The notes under the pieces were generated by a model that saw only the letters and a list, made by a program, of their open reading frames with translations, was not told the origin of the DNA and did not search any database. The translations under genes and the position numbers were made by a program. Positions 44,583-62,104 of a stretch of 64,000 nucleotides of DNA are shown in pieces (positions within the stretch are counted from its first letter, which is position 1; every line of letters starts with the position of its first letter). This DNA is from Guillardia theta CCMP2712 (Eukaryota > Cryptophyceae > Pyrenomonadales > Geminigeraceae): contig NW_005434656.1 in assembly GCF_000315625.1 (NCBI RefSeq), positions 417,741-481,740 on the forward strand, written 5' to 3'.

Positions 44583-46106
44583 TTACACGTATTCTTTTTG
44601 AGTTTCTGCTGACGCACTTTCATAAACCTGCAAGTTTGGAATTCATCAGTACCGATCAGAAGAAGAGGAAGCCATGACTCACATCCATCTGAATGATCAT
44701 GAAAGAGAAGAAGCACTTGGAAGTAACATCAAGCAATGCATAGAGGATTGATTCTGCGCTAACTCCCAATCCGCCAGTCCCCACACTCAACAACCATACG
44801 AATGGATAAACTGACCATGAAACCACAGTGAGCAAAGACACTTTGCCATACCTGTCAAGTAGTGAGTGAGAAGCATATAAGGAGCAGTAAAATTACAGTT
44901 CGATTCTATCCATGTCATATTTGTCTGCAAGGGTCGTTACTTCAACTTCTCCAAAATCAATCAAATTACCAAGAACACACTGACGGAAGATTCTTACAAG
45001 CGCAATGACAACGGGAATGTAGACAACAAGCCCGATGACAAACCAAAGCCATTTGACAGTGGGCACGAGTGCAACAGAACCCATGTAACCAGCAAAAATC
45101 ATTCCCACTGTTCCAAAACATGTCAGATATATTCTTCTTGAGAAAAGAAACAAAAAATATGCGAATGTGCCCAAGAAATTAAGAAAAGTGATTAGTGTAT
45201 GCTTGCATAACACACTCTCTAACTTCATCTTCACGCAGGTCACATCAGTCAAATGGTTCACATGAACATCCGAGAGCAACCTCACACTAAGTGAGGCAGC
45301 AAGAGACTTACTGTCCGCGCCCATGATGGCCGCGATCATCCATTGCTCCTCGCCAGCCAGCAGCCCAATGTTCAAGATCATCAGAGGTGTTGTGATGAAC
45401 CAGTCGATATATCTGAAGACTGTTAGGGGAAGCTCTTTCCTCAACCTCTCCGTTCCACCTGACGTAGAACATCTGACGACATCCCATGATAGTCTCCCAT
45501 CCCATTCCGCTGATCATCGCAAAATAGGAGAAGGACGCCACTCCGCATACAAATGCGTTTCTACACAGCTACTCAGCACTCCGTTGTGAGAAAGAGGGTC
45601 AGTAATACATGTAATAGAACTTGCGGACGACAGGATCCGCATTGACAGCCTTGAATGCCATGAAGAGGGCCGTAAAGAGGAGTGCAATCCATGCAAGCAC
45701 ATCAAAGATGGCTCCTGCAGCGCCGTATCAGAGGATTGAACTCAACCAGAGCGGACGGAAAGGGCAAGACAGGTGACAAGACCATCATGGGGATTTCATA
45801 GATCAATGGCAATCACATGTCAAAGAGATGTTATTGACCATCAAGCTGGATACGAAAGTTCTTCACTATGATGTCTCCCATCAAAGTATAACATCCCAAT
45901 GGCACACAGGGGTCGTTCACCACCCAATCACAGCGGTAGAAAGGAAATCTTTCTCGTGGACAACACATGGAATTCACAACGATGGGATGGTACACTGGTT
46001 CTGATTCCATATCATCACACGTGATCTCCTTCAACGACTCCCCTAACTTGTTATCAACAATCACGTCCTCTCCCTCGTCTCCCTCTAATTGCGTGTGCCT
46101 CCTCAT
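44583..46106 (-). CDS. Microbial (type I) rhodopsin, 7 exons, 333 aa
   Basis: Seven-helix retinal protein. Exons 45839-46106, 45609-45714, 45459-45560, 45312-45412, 44897-45107, 44683-44851 and 44583-44627; all phases agree (1002 nt). N-terminal about 85 residues are Cys-rich and lead into RIQLDGAIFDVLAW (helix A). Helix B: SYFAMISGMGWE. Helix C: RYIDWFITTPLMILN with R159, D162 (BR Asp85), T166 (Thr89), T167, P168 and N173 where BR has proton donor Asp96. Helix D: GADMGMIFAGYMG (D192 = Asp115). Helix F: VSWSVYPFVW (W275, Y278, P279, W282). Helix G: ESILYALLDVTSKCFF with E296 (Glu204), D304 (Asp212) and retinal Lys K308. The xxLDG motif before helix A is also in Guillardia GtACR1. The C-terminus is short. 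Pump, channel or sensor cannot be decided from sequence alone. Confidence 0.93.
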
Positions 46107-46319
46107 ACCCCCCTCTCGCCCTCTCCCACAGGATCGAGGAAGGAGCTGTGCATCAGCAGGGAGCAGGAGCAGGGAAAGAGGAGAGGAAGAGCTTACCGGA
46201 GGCTCCTATCTCCTGGATCGCCAGGCAGTCTGCAGGCAGCAGCCTCGACGCCTCCATCCCCTCCTCGACCATCGTCGGCTGCCTCTTCGCGCTCGTATAA
46301 AAAAGATAACCGTATTGTA

Positions 46320-46445
46320 ACGGAAATTCAGACTACCGTACCCAACATTCTATAATACGGTACCCCTGGTATCACCTGGCTTTGACCTGTATATGAGGGG
46401 GTACTCAAGGATTATAAGGGGGTGGCAGCAAAGAAATATAGTATT
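46320..46445. promoter_or_regulatory. GGGGTA tract upstream of the rhodopsin gene
   Basis: GGTACCCCTGGTATCACC, GAGGGGGTACTCAAGG and ATAAGGGGGTGGC lie 210-330 bp upstream of the rhodopsin start. This is one of the recurring tracts in divergent regions; a promoter role is inferred from position only. Confidence 0.35.
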
Positions 46446-46567
46446 TAATCGATTAAATCCGTACTTGGATTGGTTTCAGAACAGAATGATCGATTTGAAC
46501 TGATTAGAACCGAATCGAACCTCGAAGGGCATGCGGCATCGCCGCCGCGGGGGGGCTGGACCGGAGG

Positions 46568-46599
46568 GAGAGGGAGAGAGAGTGTGTGAGAGAGAGAGT

Positions 46600-46697
<98 letters not shown>

Positions 46698-46852
46698 GAG
46701 AGAGAGTGAGAGTGAGAGAGAGTGAGAGAGTGAGAGAGAGTGAGAGTGAGAGAGTAAGATAGTGAGAGAGAGTGAGAGAGTGAGAGAGTGAGATAGTGAG
46801 AGAGTGAGAGAGAGTGAGAGAGTGAGAGAGTGAGAGAGTGAGAAGGAGAGAA
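46568..46852. repeat. (GA)n / (GAGAGTGA)n microsatellite
   Basis: A pure GA dinucleotide core (about 46601-46693) is flanked by GAGAGTGA variants. It lies in the divergent region between the rhodopsin and the 47542 gene. The rest, 46860-47540, is AT-richer with nothing recognisable. Confidence 0.95.
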
Positions 46853-47541
46853 TATTGAATGTGTGTGTGATAGAGAAAAAGCAGAGATAGAAAGCTGGTG
46901 AGGAAAGAAGAAGAGAGGAAACGAAGTCGATCATGTAAGGAATACTGCGAGTGACGGTCCAACTGGGGATGATGGTAGCGTTCGGAATAGTCACAACGAG
47001 AAGAAGAGGACAAGTAGAGTTTGGTGGTGTAAAATGCAAGAAATGCATGAGGTAAAGATATTCTCTCTGACAGACCATCTTGATGAATATGGGGTGAGAA
47101 AGGTGTGTTTGTGTACAGACAAGAACATTGTTTCAAAGAGCATTGGCTAAAGGGAAAGGCGCGGGTTTGTAGGTTGGAACATGGAAATAGTACAACAAGG
47201 AATTGAACTTAACTTATATCTATCGTGAAGAAATTCGTGTATGACTCATGAATCATTATGAAGATGATTGGTGGGTAGGGACATGTGAAAAGAATGGTAA
47301 CAAGCATTGGACGAGGAACTTGACATGATATGGATGTTGTTTACTTAGTTCATACAACCCTCATTTCCTGTTTGTAATATCTGTTTTCTTCGTGTTAGCA
47401 TACTGACATGACACCATTGAAGGTGGTAGAATCCATGATTGAAGGTCGTCGTGTTGCGACATGATTGACCGAACACAAGCTAATCATCACGCTATATTTT
47501 TCGAGGGAATTGAATGAGAAGGGTTGACATCTGAACGAAAC

Positions 47542-48919
47542 ATGAACAAGAACGCGAATCCGAAGCGGAGCTCTCGCTTGGCAGCCAAGGAAGAAGTCCG
47601 TGAGCATGAATCAAGAAAACGAGGCAGACCCTCAGCTGCCAACGAGCAGGATGACATCCTCCGCCTGCCGCTGCATGCTGGCTCCTCCTCCGCCCGGAAA
47701 AACTCACCTGCCCGGCAATCCCTTCCTGCAGCCGCGTTGAACGAGGGTCTTGGTTCAACTCAGCCGAACGCGTCCTCTACTGCCTCGGACGCGAACACAC
47801 ACACTCCGAATGAGCGTGAGAGCAGCCGGAAGCCTCTGTCAAGCGACGGCACAGGCTTCGTCTCGTCCCCTCGCACCTCGGTTGGTTCAGTGTTGGCCGC
47901 GGCTCAAGCGAGGAAAGAAGCTAGCTTCAATGCCCTCAACATGCCGAAGCCGACCAACCCTGCGAAGAAGGTCACTGCGAACAAGGCAGCGGCACCTGTG
48001 CATGAGAGCGTGATGGCGGTAAGAGTGATCCAAGGCTTGCCACGTGACTCTGACTCTCCCGCAGAAGAAACAGAACGGGCCCTCCTCGTCACTGAGTCAC
48101 GAGTCTCACGTCTACCAGCAGCTGGTCGAGGCCAGACGTCCGCATGTGACCAACTTGGGACCTGGTGCTGCTGGACTGGCAGGCAATGCCAACGGAATGG
48201 GGGCGAAAGCTGGGAGTGTGAATGGCGGGGTGGGTATGCTCAAGGGAAGGATGGATGGTGGCGTGGGTATGCTCAAGGCAAGGATGGAGGCAGGTGGCAA
48301 GTCCTCCCCGGCTAGAGGAGCCATGTCAACAGAGCTGGAACAGGGCTTGAAGCTCGCGATCGAGCGATGGATGTCCTCGCGGGCCGCTCTTCCCAGAAGC
48401 GATGGAGGAAAGTTCCAGTCAGAGATCAAACGGCTGGCGTCGCGGATATTCTTCGAGAGCTTTGATCAGGAGCGAGAGATGCATGCTGACGCAGGTCAGG
48501 TGGGGGCTGAGGAGCACGCGGGGTGGGAGACTACAAGGACCAAGTTCAGCTTTGTGGGAGACGGGCAGGACGGAGGATCGAGCTCGATGGAGTTTCTGTC
48601 AACTCGGCATTTCTTCTCGGGCTCGATTCTTGGGAGGGATGAGCAATTCCGTCAGCTGCAATGGAAGCTAGATTTCGAGCTCACCGGCGCTTTTTCCCTC
48701 TCCTTCCACACCCAGTCGCTTCAATGCTGTGAAGATGTGGAATGGATCTTCCTGGAGAATCTCAAGCGGCTTCTTCGCACAGAGATCAGCACAGCAGAGC
48801 TTGCGATCCTCATCATGCTGGCTGGCAACGCGAAGAAAGGAAGTGTGGGATGGAAGGACGTGGAGGAGATGTGCTTCTGGAGTGATGGGTTCTCGATGCC
48901 TGAGTTCCGTGTATTGTAG
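47542..48919 (+). CDS. Unknown protein with basic N-terminus, 2 exons, 443 aa
   Basis: Exons 47542-48018 and 48065-48919 (intron 46 nt, phase 0; 1332 nt). The ATG at 47542 reads MNKNANPKRSSRLAAKEE; the next segment has KRGRPSA, an AT-hook-like core, and a long Ser/Asn/Ala-rich region, so nuclear localisation is plausible. A duplicated GGVGMLKxRM motif sits near residue 205. The C-terminal about 180 residues look folded (LEQGLKLAIERWMSSR, FQSEIKRLASRIFFESF, QWKLDFELTGAFSLSF, EWIFLENLKRLLRTEI). No family recognised. Confidence 0.75.
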
Positions 48920-48984
48920 TATGTAACATGAGCTGAAGTTTGACTCCATACTGTGTGACCCGTTGTCGCTGATACCCTTCTTGT

Positions 48985-49402
48985 CTCCTCTTACCTTCCC
49001 TTCTGTCCTCGTCTCCTCTTACCTTCCCTTCTCTCCTCGTCTCCTCTTACCTTCCCTTCTGTCCTCGTCCCCTCTTACCTTCCCTTCTGTCCTCGTCTCC
49101 TCTTACCTCCCCTTCTCTCCTCGTCTCTTCTTACCTCCCCTTCTCTCATCGTCTCCTCTTACCTCCCCTTCTCTCCTCGTCTCCTCTTACCTCCCCTTCT
49201 CTCCTCGTCTCCTCTTACCTCCCCTTCTCTCATCGTCTCCTCTTACCTTCCCTTCTCTCCTCGTCTCCTCTTACCTTCCCTTCTCTCCTCGTCTCCTCTT
49301 ACCTTCCCTTCTCTCATCGTCTCCTCTTACCTTCCCTTCTCTCATCGTCTCCTCTTACCTTCCCTTCTCTCCTCGTCTCCTCTTACCTCCCCTTCTCATC
49401 TA
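48985..49402. repeat. 28-bp minisatellite, about 15 copies
   Basis: Tandem unit CGTCTCCTCTTACCTTCCCT plus TCTCTCCT (28 bp), with T/C variants (CTGTCCTCG, CTCATCG). Because 28 is not a multiple of 3, it generates a 28-residue protein-level pseudo-repeat. It follows the stop of the 47542 gene by about 65 bp. Confidence 0.93.
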
Positions 49403-49424
49403 GGACTTGGTCTCATTTCCAACT

Positions 49425-49500
49425 TGAGGAATGGTGGGTATTTTACCAGCAAAAGGTAGGGGTATTTGCGACTTAGAAACCAAGGGGTGGGTAGGCTTGA
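49425..49500. promoter_or_regulatory. Short GGGTA tract
   Basis: GGTGGGTATTTTACCAGC, GGTAGGGGTATTTGC and GGGGTGGGTAGG just after the minisatellite, about 180-250 bp upstream of the next plus-strand start. Positional inference only. Confidence 0.3.
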
Positions 49501-49673
49501 GGAAACAAGTGGCGAAGGATGCAGTTGGTGGTGGAGTGCGGGGAGGGGAGGAGGCGCGTGGTGGGGGAGGAGGAGGAGCTTCTGCCTTCCTCCTCAGTCG
49601 CATTCCTGGCTCAGATACTGCAGGCGAGAAGCTGCCTCTTGTCCTCTTCCTGTGCTGAGACCTAGCAGATTGA

Positions 49674-51169
49674 TGCCGAGGAAAGGCTCGCGACGACCTG
49701 CTGCGAGTTACAACCAGATCGTTTGCTCTCAGACTACAATGTGAGTTTGCTCCTCCTTCTTCCCCCCTCCCCCCATCTCTCTCTCCTCTCCTCTATCGAC
49801 GTCACGCTGGCCGTCAAGTCTTTCCGTCAACTGCTCTAACTCTCATCCTTCTGCCTTGGTAGATCAAATCCGGCTCCACAATCTTCGTGCTGGGCAGGTT
49901 GAGAGGAGGGATGCCAGCGAGCGCTCCTCGCATCAAGATGCCTGTGCTCTTTCGCTTCCTTTCATCGCGACCGCCTGACGCCTGCGCGCGCAGGCCAACA
50001 ATCGCATGCACAGCAGCGCTGCACTGAGGACGACGGACATGTGGTCGAACGTAAGAGACACCTCTTGCTTGCCCTCGCTGTTCATATGAGCCATCAGGTG
50101 ATTGGAAATGACTTCGGCAAAGCCAACGATGCTGGAGCTGTTGCTGGGGTAGGGAGACCTGCTGATCTCAAGCTTCTCGCGCGCTGACTTGAGGTCCCCC
50201 TGCAGTCAAGCTCCGGTCAGAACGCCTACGAGATGAGTCAGAACCTCATGACCCTGGCCAAGTTGAGCGGTGACTTGTCCCTTCTCCTCTCTCTCCTCTA
50301 CTCTCTCTCCTCTCCTCTCTCCTCTCTTTCCCCTTCCCCCTTCCCCATCCTTTCTCCTCGTGCATCTTAGCCTCACATGCTGTCGTCCATGCAGGTGCAG
50401 CCAAAGGAGGTGCCAACAGAGGAGCGTGAGTTTCGCATCCTGCCCTCCCACTGCTGGCCTTCGGAGCCAACTTCTCGATGCAATGACGAGCTTCATGTGT
50501 AGGTGCAAGAAATGTGGGGAGATCGGTCACCTTGCCTTCCAGTGTTTCAACATGCTCACTGGTTCGCTTCTCGTCTCACGCTCTTGCTCGTCGTTGTAAG
50601 GGCCACACAGGCAAGAAAGAACAAGCTGGTGATGTCAGCAGCACCTCCAGTGACGACGACGATGAGAGCGAGGAGGATCGCAGATCTGTCAGCACTGTTT
50701 CCAGCACCTCTTCTGAAGAAAGGTTGGAGCCCCTTCTTGCATCCCTCCATCCTGACCTCCCTCTCCCTCCTTCACTTTTCCTCCTTCCCTCCATCCCTTC
50801 GCTAACCCCCCCACCGGCATCGGCTGCTTCTCATCCTCTTGGTCAGGTCGCCCAGGAGGAAGAGCAGGCAGCAGCACGAGAGGTCGTCGCTCTGAGACTC
50901 TCTGGCGCTGCTAATGGGGTTGTACAGGTCGGAGCTCCCGCACAAGAGAGATCGGGAGCACTGGAGAGACCGAGATCATCGCGACCGATCAAGATCACCC
51001 AAGAGGTCCAAGTCGGAGAAGTCGGAGAAGAAGAAGAAGGACAAGAAGTCCAAGGACAAGAAGGTGCGAGCACGTCTGGCGCTGGCCGGCCTCAGGAAAG
51101 CTGACAACCTGACAGAAGAAAGACAAGAAGAAGTCTCACAAGAAGGACAAGAAGAGGAGGAAGGACTGA
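49674..51169 (+). CDS. Zinc-knuckle/RS protein, SREK1IP1-like
   Basis: Related to SREK1-interacting protein 1, a small splicing-associated protein. Core order: CKKCGEIGHLAFQCFN (CCHC zinc knuckle) about 50502-50549, joined by a short intron to GKKEQAGDVSSTSSDDDDES, then VSTVSSTSSEER, an RS/basic block (SPRRKSRQQHER, HWRDRDHRDRSRSPKRSKS), and a Lys-rich tail (KKDKKKSHKKDKKRRKD, stop 51167-51169). Human SREK1IP1 shows the same order: CKKCGxxGHLxFxC, DVSSTSSxDxDEE, Lys-rich tail. The N-terminal exons (MPRKGSRRPAASYNQ at 49674, then SGQNAYEMSQNLMTLAKL about 50218-50269) extend the protein beyond the human form; those junctions are less certain. Expected nuclear. Confidence 0.78.
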
Positions 51170-51426
51170 TGAGAACAAGTACAGCGACCGGGAGGCCCGA
51201 TCTCACTTAATCTAGAGTGGTTTCATTAATAAGTGCACGCTGGCAGGAAATGAGAGTGAGCAAGCAGCATGATTACTTGATGCTTCACAGATACCACACG
51301 ACTCTCTCTTTCTTTCTTGCACCGAACTGACATAAAGAAAATCCTTCCAAGCCAAAAGTTCGAGACTGTCTGGTGTGAGTGCGGAAGGATAAACAGCACT
51401 CAGTCACCACATACTTCCGCAGATCT

Positions 51427-52524
51427 CTATGAACTCCGCTTTCTGCTGAACCACCAGACAGCTCCTGCAACAAGTAGAGCCCCAGCAACCAGCACCATGT
51501 ATCCAGAAGCATCGTCGGTGTGTGCTTCGCTGCTCGAAGCCGCTTGCACGGCACTCTTAGAAACCCCCGAACCAACATTCTTCTTCTGAGCTATTCCTGC
51601 ACTCCCTTCGCATTCTTGAATCCACTCGAACCAAGATTGTATTGTTGCATCCAACAACTCCCTTTCCTTCTTCAACGCATTTCTCTTGTCCAGGTCCCTT
51701 TCCATGACCAAAACTCTATCAAAATCATGCTTGGACTCAGAAGAAAACTTGGAAGATTCTTCTGTATTCGAAACGACGATGCTCAAGGCTTGCTTCAGAA
51801 CAGCTCTGACCCACACCGACGAGCTGTCGTTGGCCAAGTCGATGCTCTTTTGAATAGCCGAGAGAGCCTCACGCAGCAGCTTGATAGCATCAGCCCTCTG
51901 ATAGAGCATGGCCAGCTCGAACATGCTCTTGGCCAGCTCAGCGAGGTTCACCGCATTCTGAGGCTCAACTTCGACTGCCCTCTTGTTGTTCTCCACCACA
52001 GACTCAAGCATCTGCTTCTGCATGTTCCTTATTTCAACTTTCCGCTCGTCTTCTGATTTGCCTTCCAAACGGGCGAGATGCTCGTGTGCTGCCCTTCTTT
52101 GCTCGTGTGCACTTTCAAGCTGGTCAATCATCTGCTTGTAGGAAATGTTCGTTGGTTCTCTTTGAACGCAAATCTGAAACTTCTCCTTCGCACACTTCAA
52201 GTGACTTTCGGCCTTTGAGTCATCGCGCTCAAGAAAGAAATTGAAGTAGAGAGCATTTCCAAGACAGAAGCAAGCAAGCTCTCCATCCTGGGTTCTGCAT
52301 CTATCATCCATGGAGTATGCTTTCTCAAGCTTCTCAATACTTTGCTTCAAGTAATCCTTCTTCGCTTCCTGTTCTTCGCAAACCATGGCCAAGTGCATCA
52401 GAGTTGAACCCCAGGACGCGAAAGATTCTGCAGACGAGGGATCATATTTCCTGACCATCAAAATAAGTCCAAAAACTACAAAGAAAAGAAGAACAATTAC
52501 ACTCTTTGTTCGAAAAATTGACAT
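51427..52524 (-). CDS. Plant-type TOM20-like TPR protein with N- and C-terminal membrane anchors, single exon, 365 aa
   Basis: Residues about 30-135 match the plant/algal TOM20 receptor domain: a WGSTL helix, IEKLEKAYSMDD, CFCLGNALYFNFFLERDD, KFQICVQREPTNISY and a trailing amphipathic helix. TOM20 recognises mitochondrial presequences at the outer membrane. Unlike plant TOM20 (about 200 aa, C-tail anchored), this protein begins with a strong hydrophobic helix (VIVLLFFVVFGLILMV, residues 9-24) and also ends with one (YMVLVAGALLVAGAVWWF) followed by a basic tail. Between lies a second helical region with TPR-like periodicity (AELAKSMFELAMLYQRADAI). It could be a divergent TOM20, a duplicated form, or a receptor in another membrane such as the complex plastid envelope. 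No intron. Start MSIFRTKS is the only sensible ATG. Confidence 0.72.
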   Translation of the reverse strand: MSIFRTKSVIVLLFFVVFGLILMVRKYDPSSAESFASWGSTLMHLAMVCEEQEAKKDYLKQSIEKLEKAYSMDDRCRTQDGELACFCLGNALYFNFFLERDDSKAESHLKCAKEKFQICVQREPTNISYKQMIDQLESAHEQRRAAHEHLARLEGKSEDERKVEIRNMQKQMLESVVENNKRAVEVEPQNAVNLAELAKSMFELAMLYQRADAIKLLREALSAIQKSIDLANDSSSVWVRAVLKQALSIVVSNTEESSKFSSESKHDFDRVLVMERDLDKRNALKKERELLDATIQSWFEWIQECEGSAGIAQKKNVGSGVSKSAVQAASSSEAHTDDASGYMVLVAGALLVAGAVWWFSRKRSS

Positions 52525-52639
52525 TGCTGATGCATTTGCATCAGCATTTCCTGCAAACCACTATCAGGCGCTCTGTAACCCAACAATACACAACAATTCA
52601 CACCGCAATTTGCTCCTGACTTGCTTGCATTTTTGAGTC

Positions 52640-54300
52640 AGCAGAGGTGAACCTGAGCAGGAACAAGTCAACAAAAGAACAGATGAGTTGCACAACAGGT
52701 GGTGCCGAAAGTAAACATGCCCTAATGAAACCCAACATTTTTTACGTTGATCTGAAGAATCTAGGACGAGGAGCAGAAAAGAATAATTCGATTGAGAAGT
52801 AGGAGGAAAATTTCACTCTATCTGTGAACCATCCCTTATTCCCCTGTCGAAACTTGAGGCATCGCCTGCCCTGTTGCTATCACACGGTCTCAAGTCTGAA
52901 ACTGCTTCCTCCCTATGCTTTGTTGGACCGTCGTGTTTCCCACTACACCTCATTCTGTGCGCAACTCATTGTCATACATGTGTTTTTCTCCTCCCTTCCT
53001 CTCTTCTCCTCACTTCCTCTCCTCTCATCCCTTCATCTCTTCTCATCCCTTCGCTTCTCCATCGCACTGTTTCCTTCCCGCTTTGTGCATCATGCTCTGC
53101 CTCTGCCTCCACCACCCCTATCTTCCAACATCGTCCTACCACCTACCCTTGTCAAAGAGGTGATCCAGTACCAAAAAGTACCCCTTAGTACCCTGACTGT
53201 CCACCACCCCCTCCTTGTACACCCCCAATCTTTCTGTTCACGTCTGCGACCCACACGTATACAGGTCACCTCACCCCACCCTTCCCATTAAGTACCCCTC
53301 ACTTTACCTCTAAAACTATTGAAAGTACCCGGTACTTTTGAGTACCTCACCCCCGAGCGAACCAGTGGGTCATGCACAGGTGCAGAAGCAACGATCTCTG
53401 TTGCGCCTGAACGTACAATTTTTCATGAAACCGTTTTTGTAACGGATAAGTGCACGGGTTTTCAAACCCTGAGAGACAGGGGTCGGGGTGAGAATTCAGG
53501 AAGGAGGGGAAATATTTCAAAATTTGTGGGAGCGAGGAAGAAAAATCTCGAATATTACCCATCATATTCTCAATGAAAAAGGGGGTGTAATGAAAAGATG
53601 GCCTAAAGTGTCCAAAGCTGGCCTGAACCTGATCGTCAATCAGAGCCCCCGCCGAGAAAAAATTCAAACTGCCGCTCCGGCTGCTGCCGATGGCAGTGCT
53701 ACAGTAGGACGAGGAAGGGGACGGGCAGGAGGGAGAGAGAGAGGATTGAAGCAGAGGGAGATGAAAGAAGGACTTCTTTGAAGTAGCACATAGAGAAGAC
53801 AGGTGTAGAGAATTTTATGGGTGGATGGGATGAATAGGGTTTTCATTGCGCAGAGATTGCAGTCAGAAGAGAAGTGAGAATCAAATAGAGCAGGCTCGGT
53901 AAGACAGCGGTCATGATAGATTCTTTTGGAGTGAGATACTCTTCCAATCAGATAATATCAAATGAGCAAGGGCAGATCAACAACATGTCAAGATTTGGTA
54001 TAGCCAGTGGAGACCAAATGCTTTCTGTTAGAATCATTGCCTTGTCACTTGGTGAATATCTCGCTATGTGGATGTGCTCGGAATCATTGAACTTGCTGGA
54101 AGCGTTCGCATATTCCAACATATCATGTAGATCATGTCATATCAGATTGATGTCTGTTCTTGTTTCCCAATGCGGTCGTGCAACAAATTCTGAAAGTTCA
54201 TTGTCTCGGAGCACATTTCTCCATCTTGAAGTAATAAGCGTTACTTTGACAACATGGTTACCAGGTTTGAAATCGTTGGAGTTGCGCTCAGTTGCTGATC
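52640..54300. other. Divergent intergenic region with TACCCC tract
   Basis: Between the TOM20-like gene (-) and PP1 (+). C-rich TACCC words cluster at 53150-53345 (GTACCCCTTAGTACCCTG, GTACCCCTCACTTTACC). A CTTCTCCTCCCTTC-rich stretch lies at 52990-53060. 53390-54300 is AT-richer with no splice-flanked frame. No gene found. Confidence 0.5.
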
Positions 54301-54310
54301 AACAGACAAC

Positions 54311-55726
<1,416 letters not shown>

Positions 55727-55815
55727 AGGGGAGGGGGGGGAGAGGATCAGCCGTCAAGTTTTGTGACTGTAAAATGAGAGGATGATGTTGATTTTCCCTC
55801 CTCGCGTCTCGTCAT

Positions 55816-60884
<5,069 letters not shown>

Positions 60885-60899
60885 CCTCGCATGCTCTGC

Positions 60900-61360
60900 T
60901 TGCTCTCCCTCTTCTCCCTCCATCTGTGTCTCCCTCTTGCTTCAGCCTCCATCTTCCTGCCCCTCTTCTCCCTCCCCCCCTCCTCGCCTTCTCCTCTTGC
61001 CCCTCGCCCTGCCCCTTCCCCTTGACCGATGCGCCTGGTCACGGGAATTGAGTCGGGCTGGTCATGCAGGTGTCAGGAGCTCTTTTGTCGGGCTGCATCA
61101 GGAGCGAAGAGGTGGCGGGGGGGTGGAAGAGGGGGAGAAGACTCTGACATCACCAGAAGCGACACGGAGACGACTGGAGGAGGAGGAGGAGGAGGAGGAG
61201 GAGCAGCAGCAGCAGCAGCATGAGGAGGAGGATGGTGGGTTGAACAAGGTGAAGCAAGATGGGCATGGGTATAGGAAAGGAGAAGGAGGTACAGGAGCAG
61301 GAATAGGACATGAACGAGTGAGGCAGACAGAAGAACATGATGAGGAGGACAAGGGGATGC
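60900..61360. other. Intergenic low-complexity sequence
   Basis: CT-rich and GGA/CAG-rich (61170-61220) sequence between the signal-peptide exon and the PDZ gene. No supported gene. Confidence 0.45.
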
Positions 61361-61369
61361 TGAGCAGCT

Positions 61370-62104
61370 TCATTGAGCAACCACTTTAAGTCTCGTCACT
61401 TGCCCCGCGCCTTTCACAGCTCGTCGCACCATCGTCACTCGATAGACTCCGTCGCTCTCGTACCGCAGCCCTCGCTTGAATCCCATCACCACCTCGCTGC
61501 CCGGAGGCCCCAGCGTCGCCTTCATCACCTCCCCCTTGTCCGCTCGGTAGAAGTTCCGCCCGTCGATCTCATACAGCACGTCCCCCAGCGCGATCTTGCC
61601 GCTCTCGTCTGCTGGGCTGTCGGGAACCAGCGAAGACACGACGAAGCTTCCGTCCTCCGCCTCGCGCAGAACGAGACCAACTCCGTAAGGCTCCGAGTCT
61701 CCCACGATCATGCTCCGCAAAGTCTTCCACATGCTGCTTGCCAGGTTCGGTCCTCTCGCTGTCTTGCTCCGAGGCTAATTCTTCTTGGCTCTTGTGTCTC
61801 CTACAAGTACTGTCCTGCCTTCTTCTCCTTCACTTGGTACTTGCCGTTCAGGTAGTAGGCCATGTCGTACGCCTGCATAAAGTCTCATATGACCACCAGC
61901 CCGCAACCTCCACACCTTCTGCGATGCTCCGATCCCGTAAGGTCCCTCCTTGTTCCCCATTCCTCCGAACGTCACCCCATACGAACTCTTCACTTGATCC
62001 GCAGAGAACTGGCTCTTTGACCACGACAGCTCCACGCCCGAATCACTCGACTGGCAAGGCAGCGTCAAAAATGCACGAGAAGCGAACATAAATAATCCAA
62101 GCAT
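61370..62104 (-). CDS. Small PDZ-domain protein, 3 exons, about 204 aa
   Basis: Exons 61916-62104, 61811-61872 and 61370-61733 (615 nt; introns 43 and 77 nt). The last exon carries a PDZ domain: GVGLVLREAEDGSFVVSSLV, then VPDSPADESGKIALGDVLYE and IDGRNFYRADKGEV. Upstream are a hydrophobic start (MLGLFMFASRAFLTLPC), which may be a signal or may overlap an intron end (CTTGCCAG at about 62065), and YGVTFGGMGNKEGPYGIG followed by AYDMAYYLNGKYQVKEKK, not recognised. The PDZ half resembles the bacterial/plastid C-terminal-processing style (SPADESGKIxxGDVL) more than animal scaffolds, so an organelle role is possible. The start is uncertain. Confidence 0.72.

Noticed and set aside
45413-45458. Frameshift between rhodopsin helices B and C
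   Set aside because: A 46-nt intron with a CTAAC branch-like site joins FYVR to YIDW in phase; no frameshift is needed.
46476-47136. Ser/Leu/His-rich frames over the GA array
   Set aside because: (GA)n/(GAGAGTGA)n read on the minus strand; no start, splice or domain support.
48963-49403. 146-residue frame with a 28-residue repeat
   Set aside because: Artefact of a 28-bp minisatellite; the protein repeat length equals the DNA period because 28 and 3 share no factor.
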